Assembly (NCBI GenBank): GCA_001513425.1
Contig: LFTR01000010.1
Coordinates: forward strand, 7,677-39,685
DNA length: 32,009 bases
Direction: 5' to 3'
Source: Clostridiales bacterium DTU024
GTDB taxonomy: Bacteria; Bacillota; Clostridia; Christensenellales; Aristaeellaceae
Below are positions 24,359-31,820 of this stretch, piece after piece. The position numbers and the translations under genes are program-made. The notes beneath the pieces are model-generated. The model worked only from the letters and a program-made list of their open reading frames with translations, had not been told where the DNA came from and searched no databases. The stretch's first letter is position 1; each line of letters starts with the position of its first letter.

Positions 24359-25759
24359 ATGGCAAAAGTTGGCATTACCGATACCATCCTTCGTGACGCA
24401 CACCAGTCGCAGGCGGCCACCCGCATGCGGCTGGAAGATATGCTGCCCGCCTGCGAAGTGCTGGACAAAATTGGATATTACTCCTTGGAATGCTGGGGCG
24501 GCGCGACGTTTGACTCGTGCCTGAGGTTCCTTAACGAAGATCCCTGGGATCGTCTGCGCGCTTTGCGCAAAGCGTTGCCCAATACGAAACTGCAAATGCT
24601 GTTGCGCGGCCAAAACATTCTTGGCTACAAGCATTACGCGGACGATACGGTAGACTATTTCGTAAAGAAATCCATCGACAATGGTATTGATATTATCCGC
24701 ATTTTTGACGCGCTCAACGACGTGCGGAACATGGAAGTGGCGGCGAAAGCGACCATCAAATATGGCGGTATCGCCGAACTTGCGATGTGCTATACGATTT
24801 CCCCGGTACATACCGAGGATTACTTTGTTCAGTTGGCCAGGGACTATGAAGCCATGGGCGCTGACATCATCTGCATAAAGGACATGGCGAATCTACTGCT
24901 GCCATATCCCGCCTATTCTCTGGTGAAGAAATTGAAAGCCGCCGTTAAGGTGCCCATTGTGGTGCACACCCACAATACGACCGGCACGGGGGATATGACG
25001 CTTTTGAAGGCCATTGAAGCGGGCGCAGACGTGGTGGACACCGCCCTGTCCCCGCTGGGTGGCGGCACGGCGCAGCCGGTTACAGAGTCGCTTGTGGCGA
25101 CCCTCAACGGTACCCAGTATGATACCGGTCTTGACTTGGTACTCCTGACACAGGCGGCGGAATTTTTTAAGCCTGTGGCGGAGCGTATGAACAAAGATGG
25201 CTCGCGCGATGCGCAGCGTGTGTTGGCAGTAGATGTTAACACTCTGCGATATCAGGTGCCGGGCGGCATGCTGTCCAACCTGATCGGGCAATTGAAGCAA
25301 GCCGGTAAGATGGATAAGTTTAACGACGTGCTCCAGGAGATCCCCAGCGTTCGCGAGGATTTTGGTTTTCCGCCGCTCGTGACACCCACAAGTCAAATAG
25401 TGGGAACACAGGCGGTCATGAACGTTATCACCGGTGAGCGCTACAAGATGGTTCCCAACGAGAGCAAAGCGTTGCTGCGTGGAGAATATGGCCGTCTGCC
25501 CGCCCCCATCAACAAAGCAGTGCAAAGGCAGATATTGGGAGACGAACCCATCATCACCGGGCGTCCCGCGGATGATATCGCGCCGCAATTGGAGGGTTTC
25601 CGCAAGGACATCGCGGAGTATATCCAGCAGGACGAGGACGTATTGTCCTACGCGTCCTTCCCGCAAGTGGCGAAAAAATTCTTTGAAGCCCGCCAGGCAA
25701 GGCAGCTCAAAAGCGACCCTACTTCCTTTAATCAGCAAAACGGCACCATGGTGGTTTGA
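24359..25759 (+). CDS. oadA: Oxaloacetate decarboxylase alpha / transcarboxylase 5S-type carboxyltransferase
   Basis: This 466-residue TIM-barrel carboxyltransferase transfers carboxyl between biotin and pyruvate/oxaloacetate. Metal and catalytic residues are visible: Asp13 in TILRDAHQS, the carbamylated-type Lys174 in CIKDMANLL, and His203 and His205 in VVHTHNTTGTG. A PYC_OADA-type C-terminal half follows. The protein lacks its own biotin domain, as in 5S transcarboxylase and pyruvate carboxylase-like B subunits, so the separate carrier gene serves it. It starts 15 nt after the carrier gene with AAGGAG upstream and ends at a terminator. With the MmdA-like protein it could form a transcarboxylase (oxaloacetate plus acyl-CoA to pyruvate plus carboxyacyl-CoA) or a decarboxylase. 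The name OadA is by family only. Confidence 0.9.
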   Translation: MAKVGITDTILRDAHQSQAATRMRLEDMLPACEVLDKIGYYSLECWGGATFDSCLRFLNEDPWDRLRALRKALPNTKLQMLLRGQNILGYKHYADDTVDYFVKKSIDNGIDIIRIFDALNDVRNMEVAAKATIKYGGIAELAMCYTISPVHTEDYFVQLARDYEAMGADIICIKDMANLLLPYPAYSLVKKLKAAVKVPIVVHTHNTTGTGDMTLLKAIEAGADVVDTALSPLGGGTAQPVTESLVATLNGTQYDTGLDLVLLTQAAEFFKPVAERMNKDGSRDAQRVLAVDVNTLRYQVPGGMLSNLIGQLKQAGKMDKFNDVLQEIPSVREDFGFPPLVTPTSQIVGTQAVMNVITGERYKMVPNESKALLRGEYGRLPAPINKAVQRQILGDEPIITGRPADDIAPQLEGFRKDIAEYIQQDEDVLSYASFPQVAKKFFEARQARQLKSDPTSFNQQNGTMVV

Positions 25760-25773
25760 TCGTATAACCAACG

Positions 25774-25803
25774 AAGCCGGGGCGTTACGCTCCGGCTTTG
25801 TTG
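25774..25803 (+). terminator. Terminator after the carboxyltransferase cluster
   Basis: AAGCCGG (25774-25780) pairs with CCGGCTT (25792-25798), with an extra GCG/CGC pair inside around a short loop. A modest T-rich tail (TTTGTTG) follows. It lies 15 nt after the oadA-type stop. Confidence 0.7.
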
Positions 25804-25829
25804 CGCTTTGAGCAGCCTTCCGATATACT
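25801..25829 (+). promoter_or_regulatory. Promoter of the HAD-rlmH-recF operon
   Basis: TTGCGC (25801-25806), a 17-bp spacer and TATACT (25824-25829) lie 24 nt before the HAD-gene ATG. They directly follow the preceding terminator. Confidence 0.6.
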
Positions 25830-25853
25830 TGGATTTTAGAAAGTGGGGACTGT

Positions 25854-26504
25854 ATGTTATTTGATGCTGTCATATTCGACATGGATGGGTTGCTCCTGGA
25901 TACAGAAAAACTGGGATTGCAAGCCAGCATTTATGCGGGGCGGGAACAGGGCCTTAGTATAGATGTGGACGTGGTGATACTTACGCTGGGCGTCCGGCGT
26001 GAAAATGACGACGCCATTTATCGCAAACACTATCCCGACTTTGATAGTCAGCGTTTCTGGCACAACTACGATGAATGGTTCCTTAATTACACCACTGCAC
26101 AGGCGCCTGGTGTGAAACCTTACGCGCGGGAATTGCTGTGTGAGTTGTCAGACAGAAGTGTCAAAACGGGGCTGTGCTCATCCACTCATGAAACGCGCGT
26201 TCATCAGTTCCTTAAGCAGACCGGCCTATGTGGCGCGTTTGACGCGCTCGTCACCGGCAGCGATGGCGCCGCCTCCAAACCCGCGCCGGACATGTACCTG
26301 TTGGCAGCAAAAAAGCTATGCGTGTCACCGCACAAATGCCTTGTTTTGGAGGATTCCCCCAACGGCTTGCGGGCAGGTCATGCCGCCGGTATGCGGACCT
26401 ATATGGTACCCGACCTTGTCCCATACAGCGAGGAATTCGCTTCTTTTTGTGACGGCGTGCTATTTGATCTGTCACACGTGTTGCCGCTGCTGGGGAACAA
26501 CTGA
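25854..26504 (+). CDS. HAD-superfamily phosphatase/phosphoglucomutase-like protein
   Basis: This 216-residue HAD hydrolase belongs to the beta-phosphoglucomutase/phosphatase branch with a helical cap. Motif I is FDMDG with nucleophile Asp9 and acid/base Asp11. Motif II is in TGLCSSTH near residue 105, motif III Lys is in SKPAPDMY near residue 143, and motif IV is LVLEDSPNGLRAG near 160-172. Substrate cannot be told from the sequence; sugar phosphates or nucleotides are typical. It has its own promoter and is followed by rlmH with a 1-nt overlap (TGATG), so it leads an HAD-rlmH-recF operon. Confidence 0.9.
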   Translation: MLFDAVIFDMDGLLLDTEKLGLQASIYAGREQGLSIDVDVVILTLGVRRENDDAIYRKHYPDFDSQRFWHNYDEWFLNYTTAQAPGVKPYARELLCELSDRSVKTGLCSSTHETRVHQFLKQTGLCGAFDALVTGSDGAASKPAPDMYLLAAKKLCVSPHKCLVLEDSPNGLRAGHAAGMRTYMVPDLVPYSEEFASFCDGVLFDLSHVLPLLGNN

Positions 26505-26980
26505 TGCCGATTGCAATTATCGCGGTCGGTCGGCTGAAGGAAAAGTATTGGCGCGATGCCGCCCAGGAATACATTAAACGCATCGGGCGGTACGACAAAA
26601 TCGCTGCGGATGAAGTGGCCGACCGGCCGGAGCCTGCCAAAGCAGGGGATAGGGCCCTGGAACTGATTGCCCTCAAAGAGGGCGAAGCAGTGCTTAGCCG
26701 CATTCGCAAAGATGACGAAGTGATCGCGTTGTGCATTGACGGCGCAACGTTTAGCAGTGAAGCGTTCGCGGAAAGCCTGCTTTGCGTGAAAAACTCAGGG
26801 CGGCGACACGTTTTTGTTGTTGGCGGCTCCAATGGGATCGGCAGCAATATACTGTCCCGCGCGGATGGACGTCTCTCCTTTTCGCCCATGACATTTCCGC
26901 ATCAGCTGGCGCGTGTTATGCTGCTGGAACAAATCTATCGTGCCTGCAAGATCAACGCCGGGGAGAGGTATCACAAATAA
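26504..26980 (+). CDS. rlmH: 23S rRNA (pseudouridine(1915)-N3)-methyltransferase
   Basis: RlmH is a SPOUT-class methyltransferase that methylates pseudouridine 1915 in helix 69 of 23S rRNA. The 158-residue product has the family length. It shows the starting IIAVGRLKEKYW, the SAM-binding knot with FVVGGSNGIG near residues 104-113, and the C-terminal PHQLARVMLLEQIYRACKI with the final GERYHK. Start and stop overlap the neighbours by one nucleotide each, so it is translationally coupled to the HAD gene and recF. rlmH often lies near the replication origin, consistent with recF beside it. Confidence 0.97.
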   Translation: MPIAIIAVGRLKEKYWRDAAQEYIKRIGRYDKIAADEVADRPEPAKAGDRALELIALKEGEAVLSRIRKDDEVIALCIDGATFSSEAFAESLLCVKNSGRRHVFVVGGSNGIGSNILSRADGRLSFSPMTFPHQLARVMLLEQIYRACKINAGERYHK

Positions 26981-28071
26981 TGGTGTTAAAGCGTCTGCGC
27001 CTGCATGATTTCAGGTCTTATCAACAATTATCCCTGACGCCTCCGTCCGGCGTCACCGTATTTGTGGGCGAAAATGGCGCTGGCAAAACCAATTTGCTGG
27101 AAGCCATTCATTTGTGTTGCCTGGGCAGGAGCCACCGCACGTCCAATGATCGGGACATGATCAGAGAAGGCGCCGAAACTTGCGCGGTCCATGCCAAAGT
27201 GGAAACAAACATGGGCACGGACGAGGTGGGAGTGCGGCTGTACGCTAAGCAGCGCAGCAAAAAGATGATTTATGTCAACGGAAAAATCGTTGGCCGCATC
27301 GGCGAACTGATGGGGCATATGACCTGTGTCATGTTTTCCCCAGAGGATCTGGAGATCATCAAGGGAGGCCCCGCAAACCGCAGGCGGTATCTTGACATGT
27401 TATTGTCTCAGTGCCAGCCTGCCTATTTTTATGCCATTCAAACATATTTGAGTGTACTAAAGCAGCGCAACGCTTTGCTCAAAGCCATCGCCAGAGGGGA
27501 AAGCCGCAGGCAGTTGGATGTGTGGGATGAGCAACTGGCCGCCGCGTGTGTTCCCATCGTCCGCTTACGCCAGCAGACGGCAATAAAGCTCAATGCCTTG
27601 GTGAAAAAGCATTACGCGGCCATTAGCAGCCGCGAACACGAAATACTGACTGTGAGGTTGTCCAGTCAGTTGGGCCAGAGCATGGAACCCCAAGAGGAGC
27701 TGGCGCGTTTGCTTCGGCAATCGCGCGATGACGATCTGCGGCGCCTGTCAACATCCTGTGGCCCCCACCGCGATGACTTGGACATTTTCCTTAAAGGCCA
27801 TGAAATCAAGGCGCAGGGGTCGCAGGGGCAGATGCGTACAGCGGCGCTGGCGCTGAGGCTCTCGGAAATGGACATCCTGACCGATATGCAAAATGAGCCG
27901 CCTTTGCTGCTTCTGGATGATGTGCTGAGTGAATTGGATATTGGCAGACGTTCCATGCTTATTTTGCAGATAAGAAATGTGCAGACGCTGATTACCTGCA
28001 CAGATATGAAGGACCTAAAGGGCGCAAAACCCGATTGCGTTCTGACGGTGGATGACGGATTTGTCAGATGA
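26980..28071 (+). CDS. recF: DNA replication and repair protein RecF
   Basis: RecF is an SMC-like ATPase that helps load RecA at single-strand gaps. The 363-residue product starts at ATG 26980 (TAATG overlap with rlmH) with LKRLRLHDFRSY. It has Walker A GENGAGKTN (residues 30-38), the signature segment GSQGQMRTAALALRL and Walker B LLLLDDVLSELD. Open frame extends upstream to 26782, but that part lies within rlmH and shows no RecF similarity. recF normally follows dnaA-dnaN and precedes gyrB; none of these is in the window. Its 3' end overlaps the convergent kinase gene by 8 nt. Confidence 0.97.
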   Translation: MVLKRLRLHDFRSYQQLSLTPPSGVTVFVGENGAGKTNLLEAIHLCCLGRSHRTSNDRDMIREGAETCAVHAKVETNMGTDEVGVRLYAKQRSKKMIYVNGKIVGRIGELMGHMTCVMFSPEDLEIIKGGPANRRRYLDMLLSQCQPAYFYAIQTYLSVLKQRNALLKAIARGESRRQLDVWDEQLAAACVPIVRLRQQTAIKLNALVKKHYAAISSREHEILTVRLSSQLGQSMEPQEELARLLRQSRDDDLRRLSTSCGPHRDDLDIFLKGHEIKAQGSQGQMRTAALALRLSEMDILTDMQNEPPLLLLDDVLSELDIGRRSMLILQIRNVQTLITCTDMKDLKGAKPDCVLTVDDGFVR

Positions 28072-28906
28072 AGGGCGTGTCAAAAATGCCTTGCCGCCAA
28101 GCGGTGAGGAAGGCTTCGGTTGACGGGAAGCGCCTTTGCGGATCTTCCGCCAATGCCTTCATAGTGATGTGGAATAACGCCGGGCTTGATTCCCACGAAG
28201 ATAGCGCGGGATTTTGTCTGTTGCCCAAGAAGGTGAGAGCGGCAGCTCCCATGGCGTAAATGGTGACCCTTTCGTCCAAGGAAGCGGCGGTATGGTAGCA
28301 TTCCGGCGCCAAATACCACGGTGACCCGGGAAGTCGTCCGCGTACGTTCATCACGGGCATTTTGGCATAATCGTCGATACTGTTTAAATACAGTGTATTG
28401 TCGCCGTAGTCGATGGTCAAGTGATTATCCGTCAACCCCGCCGCAATATAATCGTTTAGGGACACCAGGACGTGAAACGAAAAGAAGCTGTCCAGCATGC
28501 GAAGACGGTCCGATACGGGCAGTTTTCGCATTTGCTGATAGTTATCGGTCAAGGGACCCAGTGGATATCCGTCGATCCAGGGGAACACCAGCAGAAATCC
28601 GTGCTCCGTTTCGGCTTTGTCCGCGAGGTTTGGCAATAGGGGATGTGACAGTGTTTCGTAGAGGTATGCTGCGTTTTTCAATCTGTCGATGGCATCATCG
28701 GGATTGCCCAGGTAGTTGACCACGGGCGCGCCTGCGTATTTGAGGAAATACCGTCCCTTATCGTTTTGGATGCCAAAGGCAAGCGTGCCCGAGATCATTT
28801 GGTCAAATACGCGGAATACGCGTCCGTAGCCCCCAAGGAAACTTAGGTCATGGAAAGACTTGAGTTCCACCGGCAGACCGTCCGCGTAAAGGATAACAGG
28901 ATTCAT
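28064..28906 (-). CDS. Atypical protein-kinase-like protein
   Basis: This 280-residue cytosolic protein has an eukaryotic-like protein kinase fold. It shows a glycine-rich loop GGYGRVF (about 25-31), a candidate ATP-binding Lys56 in YFLKYAG, and the hinge region LLVFPWIDGYPLG. A canonical HRD-x4-N is not visible; Asp160 (GLTDN) and the NSIDDY segment (174-180) are the candidate catalytic and metal-binding positions. The C-lobe GSPWYLAPECYH, YAMGAAALTFLG and DPQRRFPS are good matches to bacterial Ser/Thr kinases. I chose ATG 28906, which follows GAGGGGA by about 9 nt. The frame stays open upstream through MATE-transporter remnants. Substrate unknown; a pseudokinase is possible. Confidence 0.75.
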   Translation of the reverse strand: MNPVILYADGLPVELKSFHDLSFLGGYGRVFRVFDQMISGTLAFGIQNDKGRYFLKYAGAPVVNYLGNPDDAIDRLKNAAYLYETLSHPLLPNLADKAETEHGFLLVFPWIDGYPLGPLTDNYQQMRKLPVSDRLRMLDSFFSFHVLVSLNDYIAAGLTDNHLTIDYGDNTLYLNSIDDYAKMPVMNVRGRLPGSPWYLAPECYHTAASLDERVTIYAMGAAALTFLGNRQNPALSSWESSPALFHITMKALAEDPQRRFPSTEAFLTAWRQGIFDTPFI

Positions 28907-29426
28907 GCGATTTTCTCCCCTCTGGTCGTTGTGTATCCACTTGTCTCCCCGGAGCCCCAAAAAGGCGATAAGCCATTTAAAACACTGGTCAATGCGCGTC
29001 ATGAAATAGACGATGCGCAGGGGTGCGTGGAATACAAACGCGCTGAAGGCGGCTGCGGCCAGCGCGATCAGCCAGCCGCAGATCATGTTCATCATCGCAC
29101 GAAAATCACCGCGCAATTGGGCGTATTCGCGCCAGGTTCTTTTTGCCCCCGTATTGGGATATCAGAACGATAGAGCCGCCTGCCAGACGGGTCAGTGATG
29201 CATTGACGAAATTGGTGATGCTGTTTGACTGGGATACTGCGGCAAGCGCGAGCCCTTCGGTTTCCACGCGGCTGACCATTACGTTGTCCGTCATAACCAC
29301 CAACAGACTCATGAGCGTTTGAAAAGCTGTCGGGAGCGACAGCTTTAGGATGGTCTTGTAGAATTCACGGTCCTTTATCACGATGTCGCAAAGCTTTCTG
29401 TGTTTTCGGGCGTCAGCCTGCGTCAT
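28907..29426 (-). pseudogene. Truncated, frameshifted MATE-family transporter remnant
   Basis: The first part (29426-29106; ATG 29426) encodes 106 residues starting MTQADARKHRKLCD. It contains the MATE N-terminal pattern FYKTILKLSLPTAFQ, MTDNVMVSR, ALAAVSQSN and GGSIVLISQYGGKK, then hits a stop. The third helix region (FRAMMNMICGWLIALAA, then FHAPLRIVYFMTRID) continues in another frame from about 29130 down to about 28950. The frames join if one A is removed from the five-A run at minus 29144-29140 (T run on the plus strand). Beyond residue 160 or so the transporter is missing, and the frame runs into the kinase gene. MATE proteins are usually about 450 residues, so this is a broken gene or an assembly error at a homopolymer. 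Its start overlaps the upstream gene by 14 nt. Confidence 0.75.
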
Positions 29427-30135
29427 ACGGCAAGACGGCAACAATTTTATCTTCGATATAAACAAGGTAGTATAGTGTGCTGCCACCCAATTGATAGCTG
29501 TTGATAAATTCCTGCGCATTTTTAGCGCGCACGGGATTGTTGAGGGTGCCAAAGTAGTACAGGCAACTGTCGGCAGCCTGATAGTTGCGATATATGTAGT
29601 TTGAATCATTGAAGAAACTGCTTATATTGGAAAAGGGCTGGTAGTTGAGTGTAATCAAGTCGGCTGAAATGACAGACACGTTGTCTTTGATACTGATTTC
29701 GGTGATGTAGCCCGCCGATACGCGCGTGCGCCGCTCACTGGGCCGCCGTTGCAAGTATACGGTATAAGTGGTTTGCCCTGTCAGAACGCCGCCGGCGCCG
29801 TAAGCTGTCACCGTAATGGCCGCGGCTTGTGGTTCGTTGGTCATTTGAATGATCTGCGATTCCTGACCGCTGGCTACAACTTGGCCGTTGACGGTCACGA
29901 CCGATGTCGGCGACGCCGCATAGGGAGTGAAACGAATGCGCGATACCCAGTCAGCTACGGTCAATAGGTAAGTCGTTTGGTTTGGATCAAACTGCGCGGG
30001 CAGCATAATGCCTGTATTAGGCGCGTTATGGACGAGGCTTGTCAGCCGCTCAGGGGCAACTCCGCTTTGTGCCAGGACGGGGGAGAGGGTGGCAATCACG
30101 AGAAACGCCATCAGCAGCGATAGTATTTTTTTCAT
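29413..30135 (-). CDS. Secreted protein with cadherin-like beta-sandwich domain
   Basis: This 240-residue exported protein has a clear signal peptide (MKKILSLLMAFLVIATLSPVLAQ, cleavage near residue 22). Residues about 48-130 resemble the cadherin-like beta-sandwich domain (PF12733 type): FDPNQTTYLLTVADWVSRI, then TVNGQVVASG, and an end with TYTVYLQR. The C-terminal half (about 140-240) is Tyr/Asn-rich and not recognised. Function is unknown; surface-associated binding or adhesion would fit the domain, but this is inference. AAGGAGG lies 8-9 nt before the ATG. It lies 65 nt downstream of the aspartate kinase gene with no clear promoter, so it may be co-transcribed. It overlaps the MATE remnant at its 3' end. 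Confidence 0.7.
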   Translation of the reverse strand: MKKILSLLMAFLVIATLSPVLAQSGVAPERLTSLVHNAPNTGIMLPAQFDPNQTTYLLTVADWVSRIRFTPYAASPTSVVTVNGQVVASGQESQIIQMTNEPQAAAITVTAYGAGGVLTGQTTYTVYLQRRPSERRTRVSAGYITEISIKDNVSVISADLITLNYQPFSNISSFFNDSNYIYRNYQAADSCLYYFGTLNNPVRAKNAQEFINSYQLGGSTLYYLVYIEDKIVAVLPYDAG

Positions 30136-30200
30136 ACATGTACCTCCTTGCTGTTTTCACTTCAGACAACGAGTAACAAGGCGCGTTTCTTGCATCCGTA

Positions 30201-31517
30201 TCATGTCCTGATGAATGCATCATACAAGGCGGTGATTGCTGTGTTAAGATGCTTTTCTTCCACGCCAATCAATATGCTAAGCTCGCTGGGCGCCATCAGC
30301 ATTGTTTTGATTCCGATACCCTGTTCGGCAATGGCGGTGAAAAGCCGGGCAGCTGTAGCGTATTGCTTGGTTATGCCGGAACCAACGGTAGCCACCATGG
30401 CCAAATTGTCCCGCACGCTTAGATGATCGGGCTTGACAGCGCGGTCGATCTCGGCCAGGATTTTTTCGCGGCTGGGTGCAAGCGAAGATGAAGTCAAGAT
30501 GACGGACATCGCGTCAATGCCGGTTGGCATATGTTCAAAGTTTATGCCATGCTCTTCCAGTATCCTCAGCACTCTTTGGCCAAATCCGATCTCACTGTTC
30601 ATTTGGTCTTTTTCAATCAAGATACTGGAAAAACCTTTGCGTCCCGCTATGCCCGTTACGATAGGGGTGACGCCGTTTCTGATGGGGCTGTAATGGATCA
30701 TGGTGCCCGGGTGCAGGGGGTCATTGGTGTTACGCAAGCGGGTGGGGATGCCGGCAAGGCGCACGGGAAATACGGCGTCTTCATGCAGCACCGTCGCCCC
30801 CATATAGGACAATTCGCGAAGCTCCCGATAAGTCATATCCTGGATGTACTTGGCATCCGGCACGATACGCGGGTCCGCGGTGCGGAAACCCGACACGTCC
30901 GTCCAGTTTTCGTAGACATCCGCATTGACGCCGTGCGCCAACAAAGCACCGCTCACATCGCTGCCGCCGCGCGAAAACACGTGAATACTGCCGTCTTCAT
31001 CCGCCCCATAAAAGCCGGGGACCACGGCGCTTCCCAAAGGCGCGATAATTTCCTGGATCAAACGGTTGGTTTCGGGATGGTTGAGACGCCCATCCCTAAA
31101 AAAACGTATAACACGCGCGGCATCCACAAACGGCATCTGCAGCCATTGCGACAACAAAAGGCCGTTTAGATACTCGCCCCTGCTGGCGGTGTAGGCGCGG
31201 CTGGCACCCATTTTGATGTGCCGCTGAGCTTCATCCATTTCCTTTACCAATAAATCGGAGTTGATGTTCAAATCATCGGCAATTTTAAGAAAGCGTGAAC
31301 GCACGCGGTCAAGCAGCGCGGCGCAAGACGTACCGCTGAGGACATTTTCATGGCAGCTAAGCAGCAGATCCGTGACTTTGTCATCATTCTCATGCTGCCG
31401 GCCCGGCGCGCTGGGTACAACGTATCGCCTTTCATTATCTGCGTGGATGATAGCGCCTACTTTTTGGAATTGTTCGGCATCCGCCAGAGAGGAACCGCCA
31501 AATTTCGCAACAATCAT
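30201..31517 (-). CDS. Aspartate kinase
   Basis: This enzyme phosphorylates aspartate, the first step toward lysine, threonine, methionine and diaminopimelate. The 438-residue protein opens with MIVAKFGGSSLADAEQF (the KFGGSS motif) and has an amino-acid kinase domain to about residue 290. Segments include ASRGEYLNG, GADEDGSIHVFSRGGSDVSGALLA and VSGFRTADPRIVPDAK. Two ACT-type regulatory regions follow, suggesting feedback inhibition. I chose ATG 31517; an in-frame ATG at 31547 lies upstream of the predicted transcription start and was rejected. The isoform (lysine- or threonine-sensitive) cannot be told. The adjacent secreted-protein gene has no obvious link. Confidence 0.93.
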   Translation of the reverse strand: MIVAKFGGSSLADAEQFQKVGAIIHADNERRYVVPSAPGRQHENDDKVTDLLLSCHENVLSGTSCAALLDRVRSRFLKIADDLNINSDLLVKEMDEAQRHIKMGASRAYTASRGEYLNGLLLSQWLQMPFVDAARVIRFFRDGRLNHPETNRLIQEIIAPLGSAVVPGFYGADEDGSIHVFSRGGSDVSGALLAHGVNADVYENWTDVSGFRTADPRIVPDAKYIQDMTYRELRELSYMGATVLHEDAVFPVRLAGIPTRLRNTNDPLHPGTMIHYSPIRNGVTPIVTGIAGRKGFSSILIEKDQMNSEIGFGQRVLRILEEHGINFEHMPTGIDAMSVILTSSSLAPSREKILAEIDRAVKPDHLSVRDNLAMVATVGSGITKQYATAARLFTAIAEQGIGIKTMLMAPSELSILIGVEEKHLNTAITALYDAFIRT

Positions 31518-31547
31518 TCCGCAGCCGCCTTTCAGTGTGTTGTCCAT

Positions 31548-31577
31548 ATTTTAGACGCTTTGCGCCCACAAAGTCAA
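31548..31577 (-). promoter_or_regulatory. Promoter of the aspartate kinase gene
   Basis: Minus-strand TTGACT (31577-31572), an 18-bp spacer and TAAAAT (31553-31548) lie about 30 nt before the ATG at 31517. This placement argues against the upstream in-frame ATG at 31547. Confidence 0.7.
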
Positions 31578-31636
31578 CTTGCAGACGCCGCTATCCAAAA
31601 TGCGCCAATACTTACAGCGGATATCAAAAATTGCGC

Positions 31637-31668
31637 TTGACAAATGCGGCAAATGCCGATAGTATACT
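31637..31668 (+). promoter_or_regulatory. Promoter of tRNA-Pro
   Basis: A perfect TTGACA (31637-31642) is followed by TAGTAT (31660-31665, 17-bp spacing) overlapping TATACT (31663-31668, 20-bp spacing). Either could serve as the -10, and the tRNA begins about 22 nt downstream. Confidence 0.7.
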
Positions 31669-31690
31669 TTTTGCGTGTCAAGTGGTATTT

Positions 31691-31767
31691 CTGGGTGTAG
31701 CGCAGCTTGGTAGCGTGCTTGAATGGGGTTCAAGAGGCCGAGAGTTCAATTCTCTCCACCCAGACCA
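31691..31767 (+). tRNA. tRNA-Pro, anticodon GGG
   Basis: A full cloverleaf can be folded. The acceptor CTGGGTG pairs with CACCCAG, the D stem is GCGC/GCGT, and the anticodon stem is CTTGA/TCAAG. The loop ATGGGGT has anticodon GGG, and the T arm is GAGAG-TTCAATT-CTCTC. The discriminator is A and the 3' CCA is encoded (31765-31767). It has its own promoter and a terminator 4 nt after its end, so it is a single-gene unit. Confidence 0.95.
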
Positions 31768-31770
31768 AAA

Positions 31771-31816
31771 AACCTGCAGAGTGTAGATAGTACCTACACA
31801 TTGCAGGTTTCTTTAT
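31771..31816 (+). terminator. Terminator after tRNA-Pro
   Basis: AACCTGCA (31771-31778) pairs with TGCAGGTT (31802-31809), and GTGTAG (31781-31786) pairs with CTACAC (31794-31799). This makes a long hairpin followed by TCTTTATT. Confidence 0.9.
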
Positions 31817-31820
31817 TGTC

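Noticed and set aside
24893..25930. 345-codon minus-strand frame opposite the OadA-type gene
   Set aside because: No recognisable domains and fully opposite a well-supported gene, so treated as a shadow.
26782..26979. Upstream extension of recF
   Set aside because: Lies inside rlmH in another frame and has no RecF similarity; ATG 26980 gives the standard N-terminus.
29100..29150. Programmed ribosomal frameshift in the MATE remnant at the AAAAAG run
   Set aside because: A -1 shift leads to the third frame, which soon stops; joining the MATE parts needs a +1 shift, for which I see no known signal. Decay or a sequencing error is simpler.
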